This document shows positions 49,387 through 58,682 of a DNA stretch of 64,000 bases, in pieces. This DNA comes from an uncultured Lachnospiraceae bacterium (GTDB lineage Bacteria > Bacillota > Clostridia > Lachnospirales > Lachnospiraceae): NCBI GenBank assembly GCA_947178145.1, contig CAMWXE010000018.1, positions 1 to 64,000 on the forward strand. Direction: 5' to 3'. The position numbers and the translations under genes were made by a program. Under the pieces are notes generated by a model. That model had not been told where the DNA came from, did no database searches, and was given only the letters and a program-made list of their open reading frames with translations. The first letter of the stretch is position 1. The number at the start of each line of letters is the position of its first letter.

Positions 49387-51498
49387 CTAAACCTCAAACA
49401 TCAAATCGCCATATGTAGGAATCGGCCAGATTGTACTGTCCACAATCATTTCCAGCTTATCGACCGGCGCGCGAAGCGCATCCATAGCCGCCTTGACTGT
49501 ATCTTTGTAATAGAACGCCAGTTTCTTTACGTCGGAAATCTTAGAAGCGCCAGCCTCCACCGTTTTCAGCGTGTTGAGGGCTTTCTTTGCCTCCGCCAGA
49601 AGTTCGTCTACTTCCATCAGCATTTCCATCTGCGCCTCAGCGGAAGCACCCGCCTCCTTGACTGCAATCACAGCGCTTGCAAGGTCACCAGCATAGGAAG
49701 CCACTGCAGGAATGATATCTTTTCCAGCCATGTCAATCATGGTGAGTGCCTCAATATTGATCGTCTTGGCATACGTCTCATAGATAATCTCCTCGCGCGA
49801 CTCAAGCTCAACCCTCGTGAAAATACCAAACTTTTCAAACAGCGCAACTGCCTTGTCTGTCGTGATCGTGGAGGCTGCCTCAATCATGGACTTGATATTC
49901 GGAAGACCACGTCTTTCGGCCTCTGCAACCCACTCGTCGGAATATCCGTCACCGTTAAAGATAATTCTCTGGTGTTTCGTCATATACTCCTTGATGATAT
50001 CATGTACTTCCAGATCGAAATCCTCCGCCTTCTCCAGTCTGTCAGCCGCCTCGCAGAATGCCTCTGCGACAATTGCATTCAGTGTAGTGTTCGGACTTGC
50101 AATCGAGTCTGCGGAACCAACCATACGAAACTCGAACTTGTTTCCTGTAAACGCAAACGGCGAAGTTCTGTTTCTGTCTGTCGCATCCTTCTCGAAATCA
50201 GGAAGCGTAGACACACCTGTCTCCAGCTTGCCCCCCTGTTTTACTTTCGCCGCGTCGCCCGTCTCCACCAGCTGTCTCACCACATCCTCAAGCTGGTCGC
50301 CAAGGAATACAGATATAATTGCCGGTGGTGCCTCATTTGCGCCAAGTCTGTGGTCATTCCCTACGTCGGATGCTGACTGACGCAGTAAATCTGCATGCGT
50401 ATCTACTGCCTTCAGAATGCAGGCAAGCACTAATAAGAACTGAATATTTTTATTTGGCGTATCGCCTGGATCAAGCAGATTTTCCCCATTATCTGTCGTG
50501 ATAGACCAGTTGTTATGCTTGCCGGAACCGTTGACCCCTGCATACGGCTTCTCGTGAAGCAGACATCTCAAATCGTGCTTGTATGCAACGCGCTTCATCG
50601 CCTCCATCACGAGCTGATTATGGTCTACTGCAATATTTGCAGTCTCATAAATCGGCGCCAACTCGTGCTGTGCGGGCGCAACCTCATTGTGCTGTGTCTT
50701 TGCTGTAACACCCAGTTTCCAGAGCTCTTCATTCAAATCTTTCATGTATGCGCCGACACGCTCTTTGATGACACCGAAATAGTGATCTTCCATCTCCTGG
50801 CCCTTCGGGGCGGGCGCTCCAAAAAGGGTACGGCCCGCAAACATCAAATCCTTCCTCTGCATATAGAGGTCTTTGTCTACTAAGAAATACTCCTGTTCCG
50901 GTCCGACAGAAGCAGTCACCTTTGTAGCCTCTTTGTCTCCAAACAGTTTTACGATGCGAAGCGCCTGCTCGCTCAACGCTTCCATCGAACGCAAAAGCGG
51001 TGTCTTCTTGTCAAGCGCCTCGCCTGTATAAGAACAAAACGCTGTCGGAATACAGAGAATCACACCGCATCCCGATTCCTTCAAAAATGCCGGCGATGTG
51101 ATATCCCACGCCGTGTACCCCCTTGCCTCAAACGTTGCGCGAAGTCCGCCTGACGGAAATGAGGAAGCATCCGGTTCACCCTTGATGAGCTCTTTTCCAG
51201 AGAACTCCATCAGCATCTTTCCCTCTGCGTCAGGATGTGACACGAAGGAATCATGCTTCTCAGCTGTGATACCAGTAAGAGGCTGGAACCAATGTGTGTA
51301 ATGAGTCGCGCCATTCTCCACAGCCCAGTCCTTCATCGCCTTGGCCACGACATCTGCCGTGGTCATGGAAAGCTCCCCGCCGTGGTCCATAACCCTCTTT
51401 ACCTCCAGAAATACCTTCCTTGTGAGCCGCTCTTTCATCTTCTCGATCGTAAAGACCTTCTCACCAAAGATTTTTTCTACGTTTAATGCTTCGCTCAT
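49387..51498 (-). CDS. glnN: Glutamine synthetase, type III
   Basis: A 703-residue enzyme of the GlnN type, much longer than types I and II, that makes glutamine from glutamate, ammonia and ATP. Landmarks are NGATHYTHWFQPLTG, KHDSFVSH, PEQEYFLVDKDLYMQRKDL, HNEVAPAQHELAPIYE, NGSGKHNNWSI, and NRTSPFAFTGNKFEFR. The C-terminal ~170 residues are the type III helical domain. AAAGGAGGGAAATCA precedes the ATG. The leader has an inverted repeat at 51587-51619. No glnR-like or P-II genes are nearby. Confidence 0.96.
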   Translation of the reverse strand: MSEALNVEKIFGEKVFTIEKMKERLTRKVFLEVKRVMDHGGELSMTTADVVAKAMKDWAVENGATHYTHWFQPLTGITAEKHDSFVSHPDAEGKMLMEFSGKELIKGEPDASSFPSGGLRATFEARGYTAWDITSPAFLKESGCGVILCIPTAFCSYTGEALDKKTPLLRSMEALSEQALRIVKLFGDKEATKVTASVGPEQEYFLVDKDLYMQRKDLMFAGRTLFGAPAPKGQEMEDHYFGVIKERVGAYMKDLNEELWKLGVTAKTQHNEVAPAQHELAPIYETANIAVDHNQLVMEAMKRVAYKHDLRCLLHEKPYAGVNGSGKHNNWSITTDNGENLLDPGDTPNKNIQFLLVLACILKAVDTHADLLRQSASDVGNDHRLGANEAPPAIISVFLGDQLEDVVRQLVETGDAAKVKQGGKLETGVSTLPDFEKDATDRNRTSPFAFTGNKFEFRMVGSADSIASPNTTLNAIVAEAFCEAADRLEKAEDFDLEVHDIIKEYMTKHQRIIFNGDGYSDEWVAEAERRGLPNIKSMIEAASTITTDKAVALFEKFGIFTRVELESREEIIYETYAKTINIEALTMIDMAGKDIIPAVASYAGDLASAVIAVKEAGASAEAQMEMLMEVDELLAEAKKALNTLKTVEAGASKISDVKKLAFYYKDTVKAAMDALRAPVDKLEMIVDSTIWPIPTYGDLMFEV

Positions 51499-51586
51499 AT
51501 TGATTTCCTCCCTTTTTATTGATCACAATATCCATCTCATTCCTGCATATTTTGTGCAGCATAGCGGATCTCTGTCTACAAAAAAA

Positions 51587-51619
51587 GTTCCAAAAAAAGA
51601 GATTATTCTTTTTTGGAAC
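51587..51619 (-). repeat. Inverted repeat upstream of glnN
   Basis: GTTCCAAAAAA pairs with TTTTTTGGAAC around 11 bases, about 90-120 bases before the start codon. Possible operator or RNA hairpin. A second inverted repeat lies further up: CTTTCTTGAAAA (51720-51731) and TTTTCAAGAAAG (51777-51788). Confidence 0.5.
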
Positions 51620-51841
51620 ACCTTTGTTCGCGATATTGTGATATATCATTTTCAAAATCATTGATGCCTGACTTTATTTACTTTTTATACGATAATATAT
51701 CTTGCGCAAAAAATCAAGACTTTCTTGAAAACTTTTCCGGCGTTTTTAACCTTTTCTGCATATTGCATAGATACTTTTTTCAAGAAAGCCCTTTTTTCGT
51801 TAATTTATACCACGATAGTTCATCATACCGCACTTTATGCA

Positions 51842-53086
51842 CTATTTTGTGCTTTCTACACGCATCAGGTCATACGCTTCTGGTCTGTCTGCAAGCTCCA
51901 CATGCAGAATCTGCCTGGAATGCGGACAGCTCTCAACAGCGTTTCCTTCATCGTCAACCATTGAAAGCACTTTGGTTCGGACATTGCTCCCGTCGGGCTT
52001 CATGATCTCAATCATATCCCCCACGCAGAACTTGTTTTTCTGTTCAAACCGCGCATAGCCACGCTCGTCAACAGACTCCACAATGCCGAGATAGACATAC
52101 TCATTGACATAGGTATTGTTGTCATAAATCTGTGTATTTTCATCCGGCTTGCCAAAATAAAAACCGGTTGTAAACTGGCGGTAGGTACATTTTGCAATCT
52201 CCGATCTGTACCATTCCATATTTTCGCGATACTTATCCGCCGATTCAAAATAGTCGTCAATCGCCTTCCGGTATGTGCGTGCCACACAGGCCACATAGAG
52301 CGCCGTCTTCATACGCCCTTCAATCTTAAAACTGTCAATTCCCGCTGCCACAAGCTCCGGGATATGCGAAATCATGCACAGGTCCCTGGAATTAAAAATA
52401 TACGTTCCTCGCTCGTTCTCGTACACAGGAAGGTATTCGCCGGGACGTGTCTCCTCTACCACCGCATATTTCCAGCGGCATGGATGCGTGCATGCCCCCT
52501 GGTTTGCATCTCTTCCCGTAAAATAATTGGACAGCAGGCATCGCCCGGAATAAGAAATGCACATTGCGCCGTGGATAAAGCTCTCTATCTCCATCTCTTT
52601 TGGTATATTGTCACGAATCTGCCTGATTTCTGTCAAAGAAAGTTCTCTTGCCGACACGACACGCTTTGCCCCCTGCTGCCACCAAAACTGATAGGTCAGG
52701 TAATTCGTGTTGTTTGCCTGTGTGGAAATATGGATCTCAATCTCAGGGCAGATCTCCCGCGCAATCAGAAACATTCCAGGGTCTGATATGATCAGTGCAT
52801 CCGGCCTCATCTCTTTCAGTTCCGAAAAATATGTTCTCGCCCCCGCAAGGTCGTCATTGTGTGCCAGAATATTTGCTGTCACATACACTTTCACGTCATG
52901 TTCCTGTGCAAACCGGATTCCTTCCGCCATCTCCTGACGGGAGAAATTCTTTGCCTTGGCGCGAAGTCCGAATGCCTCCCCGCCGATGTATACGGCATCC
53001 GCCCCGAATATAACAGCTGTCCGCAGCACCTCGAGACTGCTTGCTGGCACAAGAAGCTCTGGTTTTCCTGATCTTTTATTCCTCAT
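51842..53086 (-). CDS. U32-family protein, TrhP-like tRNA hydroxylation factor
   Basis: A 414-residue U32 family protein. Landmarks: PELLVPASSLEVLRTAVIFGADAVYIGGE at the start, DPGMFLIAREICPEIEIHIS, ANNTNYLTYQFW, SFIHGAMCISYSGRCLLSNY and GRDANQGACTHPCRWKY with the conserved cysteines. In Bacillus subtilis, yrrN/yrrO (TrhP1/TrhP2) lie after yrrM (TrmR) and make 5-hydroxyuridine at tRNA position 34. The same order here supports that role with one gene instead of two. The ATG overlaps the trmR stop as ATGA with CGGAGGG upstream; an earlier in-frame ATG at 53143 has no support. Confidence 0.85.
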   Translation of the reverse strand: MRNKRSGKPELLVPASSLEVLRTAVIFGADAVYIGGEAFGLRAKAKNFSRQEMAEGIRFAQEHDVKVYVTANILAHNDDLAGARTYFSELKEMRPDALIISDPGMFLIAREICPEIEIHISTQANNTNYLTYQFWWQQGAKRVVSARELSLTEIRQIRDNIPKEMEIESFIHGAMCISYSGRCLLSNYFTGRDANQGACTHPCRWKYAVVEETRPGEYLPVYENERGTYIFNSRDLCMISHIPELVAAGIDSFKIEGRMKTALYVACVARTYRKAIDDYFESADKYRENMEWYRSEIAKCTYRQFTTGFYFGKPDENTQIYDNNTYVNEYVYLGIVESVDERGYARFEQKNKFCVGDMIEIMKPDGSNVRTKVLSMVDDEGNAVESCPHSRQILHVELADRPEAYDLMRVESTK

Positions 53087-53781
53087 TCTAACCCTCCGTC
53101 GATCTGTGCCGGAGACGCCGGCTTTGTGTGCTTTCCGCCGCATCGTCTGGCGGAAAGTGTCACCCCGTCCGCAACCGGCAGTATTGTTGTTTCCAATTCC
53201 TCGCAGTGTGTCAATTGATAGAGATATTCCCGCATCCGGTTATGAATCGTGCGATTCCTTCGGATTACAGCATACTTCGACTCAATCAACTCGCCCTCCT
53301 GCAGGACATTGTCCGATACCAAAAGTCCTGTCGGCGACAGAAGCCTCAGTATGTCAGGCAGAAAGTTGATATACTGTCCCTTTGCTGCATCCATAAAAAT
53401 CAGGTCATACGCACCATCCTCCTTCAATGATGCCAACACCCCGGCAGCATCTCCTTCCAGGAGCGTGATACTGTCTGCCTTTCCCGCCTTCTCGAAATTT
53501 TCCTTGGCAATTGGTATCCGTTTTTCATACTTTTCAATCGTTGTAATCTGACATCCCTCGGGCGCATATTCACTCATCAGCAGCGCCGAGAAGCCAATGG
53601 CTGTCCCGACTTCCAGGATGCGCATCGGCCTTCCCCATGTAATCAAAAGTCTCAACAGACTCTGCATCTGCGGACGAATAATTGGCACATTGGTTTCCCC
53701 TGCATATTTTTCCAGCTCATTTAAATATGCTGGTTTCTCGCTGTCGAACGAGTGTATAAACGTCCGCATCCTCTCATCCAT
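53083..53781 (-). CDS. trmR: O-methyltransferase, TrmR-like
   Basis: A 232-residue SAM-dependent O-methyltransferase of the COG4122 group. Motif I reads ILEVGTAIGFSALLMSEYAP and motif IV YDLIFMDAAKGQYINFLPDI, followed by the DNVLQEGEL turn of YrrM. TrmR methylates 5-hydroxyuridine of tRNA wobble positions to 5-methoxyuridine; together with the adjacent U32 gene this completes the pathway. The SD (GGGAGGC) lies about 12 bases before the ATG, slightly far. Overlap of four bases with trhP. Confidence 0.85.
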   Translation of the reverse strand: MDERMRTFIHSFDSEKPAYLNELEKYAGETNVPIIRPQMQSLLRLLITWGRPMRILEVGTAIGFSALLMSEYAPEGCQITTIEKYEKRIPIAKENFEKAGKADSITLLEGDAAGVLASLKEDGAYDLIFMDAAKGQYINFLPDILRLLSPTGLLVSDNVLQEGELIESKYAVIRRNRTIHNRMREYLYQLTHCEELETTILPVADGVTLSARRCGGKHTKPASPAQIDGGLE

Positions 53782-53912
53782 CGTATTTTCAATGCCTCCC
53801 TGCTCCTGCGGACTGGCTGGTTCTCTTCAGCCCCTGTTGTGATAAATACAGGAGGCATATGACCTGCCTCCTGACTGCATTTTCATTTTAATCCTGTTTT
53901 ATGATGAATAAA

Positions 53913-54296
53913 TCAGTTCTCTTCTGTCTCATCGCCTGCGTCACACACTATTTTAAGCATTTCTTCCGCGTTCATAGCGGTACTCAGCTCATAGACTCCT
54001 GGTTTGAGCAAATCCTTGTAGTCAGAAAACCTCTCATAAACATAGAACGCATTTGCATCGTTAATTAATCCTTTCTGCTCAAGCATTTTTGCAAGATCTC
54101 TGCTGTTCTGTCCCTCGGATATGACAACGCTGACAGTCCTGCCTTCACCTTCACTTACAGGAATGTCCGCAAATACCTGATATCCAAAATCATATGAATA
54201 CACTGCAAGCCGAAACACTACAACAATGACCACCGCTGCGATTGCAATTTTGATGACCATCGCACAGATCGCCCCCAGCAACTGTTTTGCATTCAT
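53913..54296 (-). CDS. MltG N-terminal-like protein without the catalytic domain
   Basis: A 127-residue membrane protein: a helix at about 12-32 and a domain of ~80 residues (VSVVISEGQNSRDLAKMLEQKGLI, YVYERFSDYKDLLKPGVYEL) that matches the LysM-like first domain of endolytic transglycosylase MltG. In B. subtilis the neighbouring gene yrrL encodes full MltG. Here the catalytic domain that cuts peptidoglycan strands is absent: the frame ends cleanly with an acidic tail (CDAGDETEEN) and stop, so this is a short family form or an established truncation rather than a frameshift. It may bind peptidoglycan. It sits between rnj and trmR. Confidence 0.7.
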   Translation of the reverse strand: MNAKQLLGAICAMVIKIAIAAVVIVVVFRLAVYSYDFGYQVFADIPVSEGEGRTVSVVISEGQNSRDLAKMLEQKGLINDANAFYVYERFSDYKDLLKPGVYELSTAMNAEEMLKIVCDAGDETEEN

Positions 54297-54368
54297 TCAT
54301 CCACCTCCAAGTCAATCACTCTGCGGAGAACACGCCTGTTCTCCCTAAAACTTTAGATTTGGTCCGTC

Positions 54369-56039
54369 TTATACTTCCATAATAATCGGCAATATCATAG
54401 GCCGCCTCTTTGTCTTTTTCCACACAAAGTCACTCAGCGTGTCCTTGATGGTTCCCTTAATCTTACCCCAGTCCGTGATATTCTTCTTGAGACAGCCAAG
54501 CACTGCCTTCTCAATCAGCTTTCTTGCTTCATCGAGCAGCTCGTCCGACTCCTTCACATACACAAATCCTCTCGACACAATATCCGGTCCCGCAAGCAGT
54601 TCCCCTGATGCGCCATCCAAAGACATCACTACAATCAGAATGCCATCCTCGGCCAGATGCTGCCTGTCCCGCAGCACTACATTTCCAACATCCCCGACGC
54701 CAAGCCCGTCTACAAGCACTGCGCCCACTGGCACTTTTCCTGTGATACTTGCGCTGTTATCATCCATCGAAAGCACATCACCCGATTGCAGAATAAAGAC
54801 ATCGTCCTTGTCAATGCCCAGATCCATCGCAATCTTTGCCTGCGCTTTTAAGTGCTTGAACTCACCGTGTACTGGCACTGCATATTTGGGTTTTGTCAGT
54901 GTATAGATCAGCTTAATCTCCTCCTGACAGGCATGTCCTGACACATGCGTATCCTGAAAGATGACATCTGCCCCCTTCTTGAAGAGCTCATTGATTACCT
55001 TTGTGACCGCCTTCTCATTTCCCGGAATTGGATTGGAGGAAAAGATAACGGTGTCGCCCTTTCCAATCGAAATCTTTTTGTGCATGCCGCTTGCCATCCG
55101 GCTGAGCGCTGCCATGCTCTCGCCCTGACTCCCTGTCGTGATGATGACCGTCTTGTCCTTGGGATAATTTTTCAGCCGCTCAATATCGATCAATGTATTG
55201 TCTGGTATGCTGATGCGGTTGAGATTCGACGCTGTCTCTATGATATTGACCATGCTCCGTCCCTCGACCACCACTTTTCTACCAAATTTATCCGCTGTAT
55301 TGATAATCTGCTGCACTCTGTCCACGTTGGACGCAAAAGTCGCTATGATGATTCTGGTCTTTTTATGTTCCTCAAACAATGAGTCAAATACAGGCCCCAG
55401 CTTTTTCTCCGATGGCGTAAAACCCGGGCGCTCCGCATTGGTACTGTCGCACATCAAAGCCAGCACACCCTTTTTCCCAAGCTCTGCAAACCGCTGCAAA
55501 TCGATAGCGTCACCATATACTGGCGTATAGTCTACCTTGAAGTCGCCAGTGTGTACCACGATCCCTGCCGGCGAGTAGATGGCAAGCGCCGCCGCATCCA
55601 CGATGCTGTGATTTGTCTTGATAAATTCAATCCGGAAACATCCCAGGTTGATATTCTGTCCAAATTTGACCACCTTTCTGCGCACATTGTGTATCAGATT
55701 GTGCTCTGTGAGCTTATTCTCGATAATTCCCATCGTAAGCTTTGTGGCATATACCGGCACATTGATCTCCTTGAGCACATAGGGCAGTGCGCCAATGTGA
55801 TCCTCGTGTCCATGTGTGATGACAAAGCCTTTTACCTTGTCCTGATTGTTTTTCAGATAGGTGACATCCGGTATCACAAGATCGACACCCAGCATGTCAT
55901 CTGCCGGAAAACTCAGGCCGCAGTCCACCACAACAATACTGTCTTCATACTCAAAGGCAGTAATGTTCATTCCAATCTGCTCAAGACCGCCTAACGGTAT
56001 GATCTTGAGCTTTGAAGTATTTTGTTTGTTCTGTTTCAA
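54369..56039 (-). CDS. rnjA: Ribonuclease J
   Basis: A 556-residue metallo-beta-lactamase/beta-CASP nuclease that has 5'-3' exo and endo activity on RNA. Motifs are THGHEDHIGALPYV (the HxHxDH metal site), HTGDFKVDYTPVYGD, MCDSTNAERPGF, the beta-CASP region and HGEFKHLKAQAKIA, with a C-terminal domain (KTKRRPMILPIIMEV). It fits RNase J1 in length. GGAGGTTCATTTTG precedes the ATG. It is in the middle of a cluster shared with other clostridia (ireB-ruvX-DUF1292-rnj-mltG-trmR). J1 versus J2 is not decided. Confidence 0.95.
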   Translation of the reverse strand: MKQNKQNTSKLKIIPLGGLEQIGMNITAFEYEDSIVVVDCGLSFPADDMLGVDLVIPDVTYLKNNQDKVKGFVITHGHEDHIGALPYVLKEINVPVYATKLTMGIIENKLTEHNLIHNVRRKVVKFGQNINLGCFRIEFIKTNHSIVDAAALAIYSPAGIVVHTGDFKVDYTPVYGDAIDLQRFAELGKKGVLALMCDSTNAERPGFTPSEKKLGPVFDSLFEEHKKTRIIIATFASNVDRVQQIINTADKFGRKVVVEGRSMVNIIETASNLNRISIPDNTLIDIERLKNYPKDKTVIITTGSQGESMAALSRMASGMHKKISIGKGDTVIFSSNPIPGNEKAVTKVINELFKKGADVIFQDTHVSGHACQEEIKLIYTLTKPKYAVPVHGEFKHLKAQAKIAMDLGIDKDDVFILQSGDVLSMDDNSASITGKVPVGAVLVDGLGVGDVGNVVLRDRQHLAEDGILIVVMSLDGASGELLAGPDIVSRGFVYVKESDELLDEARKLIEKAVLGCLKKNITDWGKIKGTIKDTLSDFVWKKTKRRPMILPIIMEV

Positions 56040-56082
56040 AATGAACCTCCTGTAACGTTTTTATCCGTTTCCTCATATAATA

Positions 56083-56343
56083 TTAAATCAGGTCGATGTC
56101 GTCCAACATATTTTCAAAGACCCCCGCTACAGCCGCAAGTTCATCCTCATCCTCCACCATACGATAAACCTGCTCGTGATCGTCTGCGCCGGGAAAGGCC
56201 TTTAAAATATATGCTTCGCCATCCTCCTCTTCTTCCGCGTCTGTTACCAAAATATAATTCACCCCGCCAATGGTTGTCTGCTCCAACACATAAAAATCTA
56301 CTGCTGCTTCCTCCCCGTCAGGCATAAAGGTAATTTTTTCCAT
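56083..56343 (-). CDS. DUF1292 protein
   Basis: An 86-residue acidic protein of the DUF1292/YrzB family: [40 protein letters not shown] and a C-terminal acidic helix. The function is unknown. It begins where ruvX ends (the ATG's last base is that gene's stop region), part of the conserved ireB-ruvX-DUF1292 cluster. No signal peptide. Confidence 0.9.
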   Translation of the reverse strand: MEKITFMPDGEEAAVDFYVLEQTTIGGVNYILVTDAEEEEDGEAYILKAFPGADDHEQVYRMVEDEDELAAVAGVFENMLDDIDLI

Positions 56344-56786
56344 TATTGTAGTCCATACCTTTCCTTGTTTTTAAGATAGTCCAAATACCCCTGCAAAATA
56401 AAAACTGCCGCTATCCTGTCAACGTGCTCTTTTCGCTCCTCACGTCTTATACCGGCTTCCATCATCGCTTTATCTGCTGCCACTGTGGTCAGGCGCTCAT
56501 CCCACAGCTGTACATTAAGCCCTGTCCTTCTCTCCAGCATTTCCTGAAAGGCGAGCGTCTTCTCCCCCCGTTCTCCCTCAGTGTCATTCATGTTCTTAGG
56601 ATAACCAAGCACGATTTCATCTACCTCGTACTCCACAATCAATTCTTCGATTCTTGCCAAGGTCTGACGAAGCTTGCTCTCAGATTTTCTTCGTACAATC
56701 TCAATTCCCTGGGCTGTGATCAACAACGGATCGCTGATGGCTACTCCCACTGTCTTCGACCCGAAGTCAAGTCCCATTTTTCTCAT
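56343..56786 (-). CDS. ruvX: YqgF/RuvX-type Holliday junction resolvase-like nuclease
   Basis: A 147-residue RNase H-fold protein. The motifs are [13 protein letters not shown] (first Asp), [19 protein letters not shown] (second acidic site) and [12 protein letters not shown], then [16 protein letters not shown]. It is annotated as Holliday junction resolvase and, in E. coli, YqgF also helps process 16S rRNA 5' ends. The start MRKMGLDFG has GGAGAAATAC upstream; the next in-frame ATG four codons before has none. It sits between ireB and DUF1292 as in other Firmicutes. Confidence 0.94.
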   Translation of the reverse strand: MRKMGLDFGSKTVGVAISDPLLITAQGIEIVRRKSESKLRQTLARIEELIVEYEVDEIVLGYPKNMNDTEGERGEKTLAFQEMLERRTGLNVQLWDERLTTVAADKAMMEAGIRREERKEHVDRIAAVFILQGYLDYLKNKERYGLQ

Positions 56787-56817
56787 GTATTTCTCCATTG
56801 CAGCTATTCATATCCAT

Positions 56818-57105
56818 CTAAAACCTTCCAGTCCTGTTCCACCCTGCATTGTAAATGTACGATCGGAGCATCTCCTCCACAAGCTCGTCCCGCTCTACCT
56901 TCATGATCATGGCTCTTGCGCCCTTATGGCTGGTGATAAATGTCGGGTCCCCTGACATGATATAGCCAACGATTTGATTCACCGGATTGTACCCCTTCTC
57001 TGTAAGAGCAGCATAGACAGAAGCAATCACATCTTTGACCGAAGCGGTCTCTCCGAGATTCTCCGGTGCGAACTGTATGAATTGTGTACGTGTCAAATCT
57101 TCCAT
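56818..57105 (-). CDS. ireB: IreB-family regulatory protein
   Basis: A 95-residue protein of the IreB (UPF0297/YrzL) family: [64 protein letters not shown]. In Enterococcus faecalis IreB is phosphorylated by IreK and affects cephalosporin resistance. The context with ruvX and DUF1292 is conserved. GGAGCATAGAGA precedes the ATG. Confidence 0.95.
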   Translation of the reverse strand: MEDLTRTQFIQFAPENLGETASVKDVIASVYAALTEKGYNPVNQIVGYIMSGDPTFITSHKGARAMIMKVERDELVEEMLRSYIYNAGWNRTGRF

Positions 57106-57195
57106 TCTCTATGCTCCTTCCAATCGATGAGCTTCCGTATTTTTGCATTGTTATAAATATCATAACGTAATTTGATACAAAATTCAAGATGAAAC

Positions 57196-58518
57196 CTACA
57201 TAAATATAATATCATCCGCAAGAAATCCTTTGATCTCTCCCGAAATCAGTTGATTTTCCAGGATTTCATCGTGTGCCTCAATCGCCACTTTCACATATTC
57301 TCTCGTGTGTCCTAACCAGTATTCTTTTCCTGCAATCCCTTTCTTCTCCTCAAACAATACCTCCACATTTTTGCCGACATAATACGCGCGAAAAGTCTTT
57401 GAATCCCGCTTTTCAACAGATTGCAGCACGCTGCTCCTCGCGGTCTTTAGATTCTCAGGCACCTGCATTGGCATTACCGCCGCCCTGGTCCCCTTTCTCT
57501 TGGAATACTTAAAAATGTGCATCTCATAAAAACCGACTGATTCCACAAACTGTCTGGTCGTCTCAAACTCCTCTTCCGTCTCCCCTGGAAATCCCACAAT
57601 CACGTCAGTCGTAATTGCCGGATGTGCAAAAAACGTGCGCAGCAATCGGACTCCATTAAAATATTCTTCCGGTGTATAATGACGGTTCATGCGCTGCAGC
57701 ACTGTCGCGCATCCGCTTTGTAGTGACAAGTGAAAATGTGGGCAAACATGCTTTAGCCGCGACAGACCATCTGCAAACGCTTCCGTGATAATACGCGGTT
57801 CAAGCGAGCCCATACGAATCCGCTCGACACCTTCGACTGTGTCAATCTCCTGCACCAGTGTGAGCAGATTTTCCTCCTGATGCTGATCGTTGTGAAAATC
57901 CATACCATACGAGCTGATATGTATCCCTGTCAATACAAATTCCTTATAGCCTGCCGCCACAAGTCCTTTGATCTCCGCAAGTACATCCTGCTTTCTGCGG
58001 CTTCTGACGCGCCCTCTCGCGTAAGGTATCATGCAGTATGTGCAGAACTGATTGCATCCATCCTGTATCTTGATATAAGCACGGGTGTGCTCTGCGGTTG
58101 ACGTCAGCCGCATTTCCTCATACTCTGTTGTATGATTGATGTCAATCACGCTCTTGTGCGTCGCACCGTCAAAATAGCGCTCAAGAATTTCCACCAAATC
58201 CTTTTTCCTGTTATTTCCGATTAAAAGATCCACTGCACTGTCCGCCTCCACGGTCTGCGTGTCAGACTGTACATAGCATCCGACTGCCACGACAATTCCC
58301 TCGGGATTGGTCTTCTTCGCTTTGTGAAGCATCTGTCTGCTCTTTCTGTCTGCAATGTTCGTCACTGTACAGGTATTTACAATATATATATCGGCCTTTT
58401 CATCGAATGGTACAATCTGATATCCCTTTTGCCGCAGCGTCTGCAGCATGGCATCCATTTCATACGAATTTACTTTACAGCCCAGATTATGGTACGCTAC
58501 TGTTCTCATTTTGCACAT
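57196..58518 (-). CDS. mtaB: tRNA (t6A37) methylthiotransferase MtaB
   Basis: A 440-residue radical-SAM methylthiotransferase of the MtaB (YqeV) type that converts t6A37 to ms2t6A in tRNA. The N-terminal UPF0004 domain binds one iron-sulfur cluster (GCKVNSYE, NTCTVTNIADRKSRQ, GCYVQ), the radical SAM domain another in CNQFCTYCMIPYARGR (three cysteines), and the C-terminus is a TRAM-like domain. The start at 58518 has AAAGGATAA close by; ATG at 58509 (MRTVAYHNLG) is also possible and closer to the usual family start. Divergent to the HPr-like gene. Confidence 0.93.
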   Translation of the reverse strand: MCKMRTVAYHNLGCKVNSYEMDAMLQTLRQKGYQIVPFDEKADIYIVNTCTVTNIADRKSRQMLHKAKKTNPEGIVVAVGCYVQSDTQTVEADSAVDLLIGNNRKKDLVEILERYFDGATHKSVIDINHTTEYEEMRLTSTAEHTRAYIKIQDGCNQFCTYCMIPYARGRVRSRRKQDVLAEIKGLVAAGYKEFVLTGIHISSYGMDFHNDQHQEENLLTLVQEIDTVEGVERIRMGSLEPRIITEAFADGLSRLKHVCPHFHLSLQSGCATVLQRMNRHYTPEEYFNGVRLLRTFFAHPAITTDVIVGFPGETEEEFETTRQFVESVGFYEMHIFKYSKRKGTRAAVMPMQVPENLKTARSSVLQSVEKRDSKTFRAYYVGKNVEVLFEEKKGIAGKEYWLGHTREYVKVAIEAHDEILENQLISGEIKGFLADDIIFM

Positions 58519-58619
58519 TTATCCTTTCGTCTAACCTTTTTATCCTGCTTCAATGTCAATTTGTACATATTTTTAGTTAAATTTCGTCAATTTTCATGAC
58601 AACTGTTTTTTATCTTTAG

Positions 58620-58681
58620 TTGACTTTTCTGCTGATTACCTTTATTATTAAAGGGAAGGGATAATAAAAGGAGGTAATCAG
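58620..58681 (+). promoter_or_regulatory. Promoter and inverted repeat of the HPr-like gene
   Basis: TTGACT (58620-58625), 17-bp spacer, TATTAT (58643-58648). Overlapping it is a long imperfect inverted repeat: CTGATTACC (58632-58640) with GGTAATCAG (58673-58681) and TTTATTAT (58641-58648) with ATAATAAA (58661-58668). The right arm holds the SD (AGGAGGT). It may be an operator, or an RNA stem if transcription starts further up. Confidence 0.65.
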
Positions 58682-58682
58682 A

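Noticed and set aside
49324-50376. A 350-residue plus-strand frame opposite glnN
   Set aside because: It is antisense to the clear glutamine synthetase gene and has no SD or family features; long shadow frames are expected opposite genes.
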